From assembly GCF_022539505.1 (NCBI RefSeq), contig NC_061510.1, positions 101,954,424 to 102,018,423 of the forward strand: a DNA stretch of 64,000 nucleotides. Reading direction: 5' to 3'. Of the stretch, positions 46,553 to 64,000 are shown one piece after another. This stretch comes from Lolium rigidum (Eukaryota; Streptophyta; Magnoliopsida; Poales; Poaceae). The position numbers were made by a program, and so were the translations under genes. Within the stretch, counting starts at the first letter, position 1, and every line of letters starts with the position of its first letter. Under the pieces are notes generated by a model. That model searched no databases. It was not told the DNA's origin and saw only the letters and a list, made by a program, of their open reading frames with translations.

Positions 46553-47111
46553 TGTTGTGGGTATACTTCATAGGTGTACCATCGACAGTGCCTAGATCCG
46601 GCAAGCCCGGGTGGCCCACAGACGGTGATGAGGCATGTGGCCCATCGGGCGGCCCGGCTTGTCGTTGATCATGAAGGAAGAAGTCCAGCCCAGGATCAGC
46701 AGGCCGGATCCGCACCGACATAGGAGTGACCCGGATCCATGGAGGCCCATGAGGGACCCGGATCCAGTACGACGTATATGGAAGGCGGATCCGTGACGTG
46801 CACGGCAAGATATTGTACCGTAGTTAGGCTGTCTGTAATCCGGCTAGGACTCTCCGTGTAAACCCTAGATCCGTGCGCCTTTATAAGCCGGATCCCGGGA
46901 GCCCTAGAGGCACAACCACAACTCATTGTAACAACGCGAAAGCGCCCGGATAATTCCGGACAAGCAGCAGTAGGCCCTGTCATCGTGCGGGTGTTCCGAA
47001 GCTGGGTAACTCGCGTACCACCGTCCCGTGTGCACTCCGCCCTATGGCCCCTACTTCTTCTCCCCCTCGTGAGGATCCCTCCTCCGAGGTACCGTCGATT
47101 AGGCAACGACA
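46553..47111 (+). repeat. 3' LTR of Tat-B (559 bp)
   Basis: Near-identical to 33735-34294 and followed by TSD GACCG. Confidence 0.9.
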
Positions 47112-47835
47112 GACCGTCTTGTTGAGCAGCTCCCGGAGCGAACGTGGAGAAGTCACGGGAGGGCTGCACTTGAACTCTTGACACACATGCGCCACCGCTG
47201 GCTTCTACGCTGGGCTGCCCCGTGCCATCTACGCGATGTTTGCATTGTTTCTCTCCCAGAATGACATGTTCCTGGGGTCTATCTGCATCAACTGGATCTA
47301 CGAAAAACGTGTTGCTAATCAGTAGATATGAAGTAGGGTGCTATGTTGAACGCATAATACAACTAATTAGCACATCACTCACTGTTCTCTTTGATCATAT
47401 GATGAGAAAGCAGCTGCAATCATGTTTCGAAATTCTGCAGAGATCCTTTTGTCCCCCACCAGCACCATTTCTATCTACTGAAATCACACTTCAAGATACA
47501 TAAATCAAAATGCATAATCTTTTATGCTACTGTGAAGTGTAAACCTCATGTTCTGAAACCAAATCACTGTTGTAGTGTAGTGCATATAAACGTAGACTAG
47601 ATAAGTACACTAGAAGATGTTCAACATTACGTTTGTAGCCTTCAGATTTTGCGGCATCAAATATACTGGGAAATCTGATCATGTTAATCACTGCCATCGA
47701 GTTTCCAGAGGGTTCTGCACCATCATAGTCTTCTTTAACATCATCATAGTCTTCTTTAACACGCAAAAGGACAGAAGGGTCTTCTCCGGGAGTATTGAAA
47801 TAGGTCCCTCCTTCTTTGTTCAACAGCAATTCATC

Positions 47836-50048
47836 CTGGGAGTGTTTGTAATTATGGAAAAAGGCCTAATCATCTAAAAAACGCTGGTCATTCCGATAAC
47901 TATGATGTAACCTTTAGAGTTTATTATTTACAAAGTTTGCTGCCTTTTCCACAACTTGAGGATATTCTGCTAGACAAGTTTTCTCCTTTGCTCTTTTCCG
48001 ATCAGTTTTTCCATCACATGTATTCAAATGCACCTGTCGTAGAGTTTGCTCTCGCAGCTTGTTGTCCTACACAACAGAAACAATAATTAATGGCACCCAC
48101 AAAAGAAAATTGGACAGATTTCTACCTCTAATTGAGTTATGTACTAAGGTTAATCATTTCCTGTACAGGAACGATTCTGAATCAATGTTAACCTGAACCT
48201 CTCAGTCTAGCAAGGTATCAATCTGACTACTATGTGAATACCTCCGTTGCTGGCATCCATGTAACTGAACCATGTGTTCAGAATAAAAGCTACAGTACTT
48301 AGGATCTAAACTAAGTGCTGCCTAACTGAAGCGCATGTTTAAAATTTTCCCTAGTAAGATGGGTTTGTCTCTTCTGGTTCTATTATTCTGGTTGAAAGTT
48401 AGCCTCTCTTATGTGCATAAGCAAGTCGGCCTGCCTGACGTTGCATTGCAACTTCGCAAGTAACTAGGTGAAGGCTCCATTTGGTATTGTTGTGGCTTGT
48501 GATGACCTTACTTGATTGGACTGATTATCGAATCTTAGTGCTTGGCAGGCTGGATTTCCTTAATCAAATTGATATTTAATGTATTATTGCACTAAAAAAA
48601 TACTAGATGAAATGTCAAAAACATTTACTGGGTAGCACAATTTATCAAACTTTAATCGATTTTACCAAACAGATCAAAATAAGCACATGCATCAAAATGA
48701 CCACAAACTGAACAATGCCCAGACTGAAAATTCCAAATAGGAACATCCATGCTCCAATTACATTTTTTCCTCTCTGGACAAGCGCCCTTTTTACCCAACA
48801 TGAATTCCTAGATCATTTGAAGCCTACATGTCTGGAGGATATTTTTCCAGTGTATGGCATATCGCTTTTGCCAACTGAAGGCCTGAACGAGATATTCAGC
48901 TTATAGCTTGCATTTGCATTATGCAGTAAACAGTTTTTCAAGATTATGCAGTGGATTCACCGTAAACAGATTATGTTTTAAGATTTTCACAGTAAACTAA
49001 CCTCCCAATTGATGCAGTGGACTCCGATCCCGCAGGCGACGAGGGCCGACTACGATACTGCTGTTGTGGCTGGCGGCTCCGATCCCGCCGGTGAAGAGAG
49101 CGGCGGCGGCCAGGATCCGGCGTGATGAGGAGAGGGCGTCGTACCACCTGGCTACGGCGGGTGGATCACAGGAGTGAGGCAGCGGGAGGGGGATACGGAG
49201 GAGGGGTGATGCGGCGGCGGCGGGAAGGAGGGACGGTGGAGGGATGATGGGGCGGCTGGCAAGAGGATGCGGCGGCGGCGAGCAGGAGTTCGCTCGTCCT
49301 GGTTAGGCAGGGAGAGGAAATTTCTATTTTGACTTGGAGAATTTTTTTTTATCTATGGGAGTCAAACGACCGCTAGCATGTACGGTTTCTAATTGAAAGC
49401 ATCATAATACTTACAATTCGTTTTAATCAACGGTCACAAAAATTCTGAATTGACGGAACCGGAACGGAGCCAAGGTTCCGTGCCAATCACCGTAAAAGAG
49501 CTATGCATTGAAACTTGTTTGATTTCATCGCAAAAAAATTGAAGAACTCTAAAAAAAAGGGATCCATAGGGATCCTAATCGTGTGAAACAAACAACTTTC
49601 ACATGAATAATTCTTAGAGATTTGAATCCTCCAAGATTCCTGCATTTTTTTTTAATCAGACAAGCCCTGAGTAGTTTGGACACCGAACAAAAATGGTGAT
49701 CACTGGGTTAAAGATTTGAATGTTCAAGTTAGAGACAGATTGTATATGAAACGAAGAAAATAATCGTCTGCATTGAGTAGCATGTGTTTATTATTTCTTT
49801 TATGTTTTGACATGAAAATGGAGAATAAAATTCCATTTCATTGTTACATTAAAGATCCGCCAGATCAAAGTGTTACTATTTTTTTCTTAAACTGGACTCA
49901 AGCTTTTCAACCAGACGGGTCAATTTTTTCTCCTTTCTGACGAACCCTCTCGACATGAGTTCAGTTTCACATACAGGTTACACTTACACTCATAGAATAT
50001 CACGTTTTATTCTGAAATCTGAGCCATCGTGCAGCTTCAGGACTCCTG
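47836..50048. other. Spacer upstream of the SPATA20-like remnant
   Basis: AT-rich, low-copy-looking sequence. A minus-strand stretch open for 50 codons (about 48068-47920, starting DNKLREQTLRQVH after an AG) could be a further exon, but I do not recognise it. 49020-49330 is GC-rich and may be an old first exon or promoter. From about 49555 to 50048 the sequence matches 57650-58085 and represents the duplicated 3' flank of the dehydrogenase genes. Confidence 0.4.
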
Positions 50049-57649
<7,601 letters not shown>

Positions 57650-58085
57650 TTAGAAAAAATCCATAGGAACCCTAATCGTGTGAACCAAACAACTTTCACA
57701 TGAAAAATCCTTAGGGATTTGAATCAATGGTGAAACTGGGTCAAAGATTTGAATATTCAAGTTAGAGACATGTTATATATGAAACGAAGAAAATACATTG
57801 TCTGCATTTAGTAGCATTTGTGTTTATTATTTATTTTATGTTTTGACATGAAAATGGAAAATAAAACTCCATTGATTGTTACATTAAAGATCCTTCAGAT
57901 CAAAGTGCTACTATTTTTTCTTAAACCGCACTCAAGCTTTTCAACCATTGGATATAAATCACAGGCGTCATTTTTTTCTTATTTCTGCCGAACCATCTCA
58001 ACGTGAGTTCAGCTTCACATACAAGTTACACTTGCACTCATAGAGTATGACGTTTTATTCTGAAGTCTGAACCATCGTGCTCCTG

Positions 58086-60116
<2,031 letters not shown>

Positions 60117-60479
60117 GTCCTCCTAGCGCGGAAAAACGATCGGGTAGCTGGATGACACGAGTCGCACTCGCACGGCATGGCTCCTTGGGAATACAGGCCC
60201 CGCCGTGACACAGACGGAACGACCGGACTTGGACACAGCGGTCAGCGGTGGATGTTGTTCTCACGCATGATGTCTCGGTTCTATCATAGGCGACATCTGT
60301 GCCCTGGGCTGCGAAAAGTACAAAAGCACACTCATCGATCACCGTTACAAACGCACGGACGCAGATCATACCTCCACCAGCACGTTCCAAAGATTAAATC
60401 GTTGGGTTAGATCTTGAAACTGATAAAGTTACCGCACACACTCTCGCTATCGATATGAACCACACCGTACAAAATCCGC

Positions 60480-60890
60480 TTTTTTTTCTAAGAGGCTCGC
60501 TTTTTATTAATCAAAGCCCAAAACCAGTGGTAAAATTACAGTATTATAAGGATCAAGCTGCCACACATTGTTGCCCCGAGCCTAAAGAAAGGGCGTAACG
60601 AGCTAAGTTATGTGATTCTTTGTTTATCAATCTACCTTCATGGATATATAAACTTTATTTTCGAGAAATTTGAAGGGTTTATCTTGATCTCCTTGATGTA
60701 TCTTCTGCAATATCTTGGGTCACTTCTTGACAATCTGAAGAGATGAGAATTCGTCCTAATGATAAATCATCGCCTAAAATGCCCAAGTATTTAGGACCAA
60801 GGTAGGAGTTGAATCTAAATACAAGAATGCCCCCTTGATCACAAGTTGCGCACCATTTGGGAGCGTAAATGTGGCCCTGGATAACCAACG
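60480..60890 (-). mobile_element. LINE 3' fragment with RNase H-like coding remnant
   Basis: A poly(T) at 60480-60487 marks a 3' tail on the minus strand. Upstream of it, 60888-60679 reads CDQGGILVFRF and ILISSDCQEVTQDI, resembling the C-terminal RNase H part of plant LINEs. It has no RT domain. TSDs were not found. Confidence 0.5.
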
Positions 60891-61806
60891 GTTACCTATT
60901 CACGACCACCAATTGTCATGAAACTTTCCTTACTCTTCTTGATAGTATGCTTAGGTACAAATCCCAAGACCTACTAGAATGGGTTGCTACCTCAAGAAAA
61001 TACTACGTGTGTTTATGTATGAAGTGTAAGACCTACTATATACAAGGGAGGAACTCACAGCCCACCGGGAGGAAATCCGCTCGAAGTGACAAAAGGTTGT
61101 CAGACATGAGCCATACATTATCTGGCCATGTATGACCACCGGGGGTGAACACCATGAAGACACATCCCGTGTGCCAGTTGTCTAAATATTGCTAGTCACC
61201 AAACTACCCCAAGCCTTGCCTGCGTGCAGAAAACGGGCGCCAACCCTTATAACTTTGTCCTCCGCCTCCTACTTATAAATAGGTTGCACCCTTTCAGATC
61301 TATGGTTATAAATGAATTAGAACTTGATAATGGAGCTTTGCTCCGCAATCTCCCACATGTGGGATCCAAGATCCTCTCCTCGTGGATCCCAAGATTACAA
61401 CTAGCTTTTCCTGGTCATTTTTTTTCTTTGCAGGGTTTCTATTGGATCAGTGGACTGTTGGAGAAATGATTTCAATTAGAGTTGAGTTGGTTAATATTTC
61501 TAGATCCAAAGGCTTCAGTATTGACTGTTAGTTGTTGGATTTGAGTACTCACGAGCTTAGATAGTTATTTTTATCTTGCATTCTTGTATGTTTTCCCCTT
61601 CGTTTCGCCCTGTGTGTCATTGTATCAACCGTCTTGTTGGTCAATTCGTGAAGATCGGGGAACCACGGCGTTTCAAAATGCCTAGGCAACTAAAGACCAC
61701 GATAGATATTCTCCCTCCCTTGAAGGTCCGTCATTAGGTAGAAGATGAGACCTCTCCATAAGCAGATTTATACGCGCTGGATAGCATTTTTAATTCGGTC
61801 CCCTTG

Positions 61807-61860
61807 GGACTTGAACCCAGATCGGTTGGCTGCGCACTCACTAGCTTTACCACTGAGCTA
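61807..61860 (-). other. tRNA-like segment with pol III boxes, minus strand
   Basis: TAGCTCAGTGG (A box, 61860-61850) and GGTTCAAGTCC (B box, 61817-61807) at tRNA spacing. The acceptor stem is not convincing. A SINE head or decayed tRNA is more likely than an active tRNA gene. Confidence 0.4.
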
Positions 61861-61972
61861 GTACTCAGTTCTCGATGAACCATTATTTGATACGTTTTGT
61901 TCTGCCAAACATGTCCAATAGATTCAGTTTCCCATACATACAACACCTGAGCAGGATCCAGCTCGCCAGCTC

Positions 61973-64000
<2,028 letters not shown>

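Larger units (their letters stand above)
33735..47111 (+). mobile_element. Tat-B: full-length Tat-lineage Gypsy element, inverted relative to Tat-A
   Basis: TSD GACCG at 33730-33734 and 47112-47116. LTRs are 33735-34294 and 46553-47111, the primer-binding region TTGGCGCCCACCGTGG lies at 34296-34311, and the polypurine tract CTGGGGGCTAC ends at 46552. Order on the plus strand: gag, protease, RT, two RNase H modules and integrase to 41515, then on the minus strand the spliced antisense gene (45948-42098). gag-pol is closely similar to Tat-A at nucleotide level but carries its own frameshifts; the antisense genes of the two are far more diverged. The LTRs are nearly identical, pointing to recent insertion. 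Confidence 0.9.
33694..47835 (-). pseudogene. SPATA20/DUF255-like gene remnant (C-terminal exons), interrupted by Tat-B
   Basis: Three exon-like blocks on the minus strand match the C-terminal part of plant spermatogenesis-associated protein 20-like (thioredoxin-fold DUF255) proteins. Block 1, 47835-47611, has GGTYFNTPGEDPSVLLRVKE, then AEPSGNS and GYKRNVEHLL, with AG and GT at its edges. Block 2, about 47483-47383, has VLVGDK and MIAAAFSSYD. Block 3, about 47297-47112, has IDPRN, FWERNNANIA, AVAHVCQEFKCSPPV and RELLNKTV. Block 3 resumes at 33734 after Tat-B and stops at 33694. In-frame TAG codons at 47229-47231 and 47205-47207 break block 3. Block 1 contains a 21-bp tandem duplication (47721-47760). 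I find no upstream catalytic exons, so it is a truncated pseudogene. Confidence 0.7.
60117..61972. other. Spacer between genes 2 and 3
   Basis: 60117-60290 is the shared 5' flank of the dehydrogenases. Apart from the LINE fragment and the tRNA-like segment listed separately, 60900-61740 shows nothing I can name. Confidence 0.5.

Noticed and set aside
47222..47503. Plus-strand ORF of 93 codons
   Set aside because: Antisense of the SPATA20-like exon blocks, whose minus-strand reading matches a known family.

Overview
The window reads as nuclear DNA of a grass, most likely a large-genome Pooideae (wheat, barley, rye, oat or ryegrass group). It is built mainly of nested LTR retrotransposons, including a copia element with Angela/BARE-type LTRs. 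Host genes are few, GT-AG spliced, and clustered at the right end. The species cannot be settled from the sequence alone.

Layout, left to right. (1) 1-2439: 5' end of a Gypsy element on the minus strand ('Gypsy-L': LTR 2055-2439, gag 83-1963), inserted into a coding exon of the next element. (2) 2440-29320: 'Tat-A', a Ty3/Gypsy element of the Tat/Grande/RIRE2 type read on the minus strand (LTR 28793-29320, gag, protease, RT, RNase H, integrase). An extra spliced gene of the opposite polarity lies beyond the integrase (2440-5257). (3) Tat-A is split at 9097/24899 by 'Copia-1' (9098-24898, minus, TSD ACCTG), whose internal region is decayed. (4) The right LTR of Copia-1 is itself split by 'Gypsy-N' (17152-24274, plus, TSD ATACC), a non-autonomous element with two 1168-bp LTRs, a broken gag, no pol and an antisense acidic ORF. 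(5) 30301-31373: a solo LTR. (6) 33735-47111: 'Tat-B', a full-length relative of Tat-A in the opposite orientation (TSD GACCG), again with the antisense spliced gene (about 45948-42098, own TATA box). Tat-B sits in the last codons of a decayed SPATA20/DUF255-like host gene (47835-33694, minus). (7) 50049-64000: three tandem tropinone-reductase-like short-chain dehydrogenase genes on the minus strand, each with the same five-exon pattern (92, 208, 217, 107 and 189 bp). The first two CDSs are open over 270 codons and the third runs off the window.

The retroelement genes work as replication machinery: Gag for particles, protease, RT and RNase H for cDNA, integrase for insertion. Nearly every copy here is frameshifted, so mobility would have to come from elsewhere in the genome. 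Gypsy-N lacks pol altogether and would need a helper. The dehydrogenase genes are expected to encode NADPH-dependent soluble reductases; the substrate cannot be read from sequence.

The points I would look at first are the spliced antisense gene carried by both Tat elements with conserved intron positions; the LTR hairpin array of Gypsy-N, including one stem with a compensatory base-pair change between its two LTRs; the family of stem-loops with a GCCGAT/ATCGGC core in the same element; and dehydrogenase gene 1, which has kept its exons despite two intron insertions but has lost its catalytic serine.
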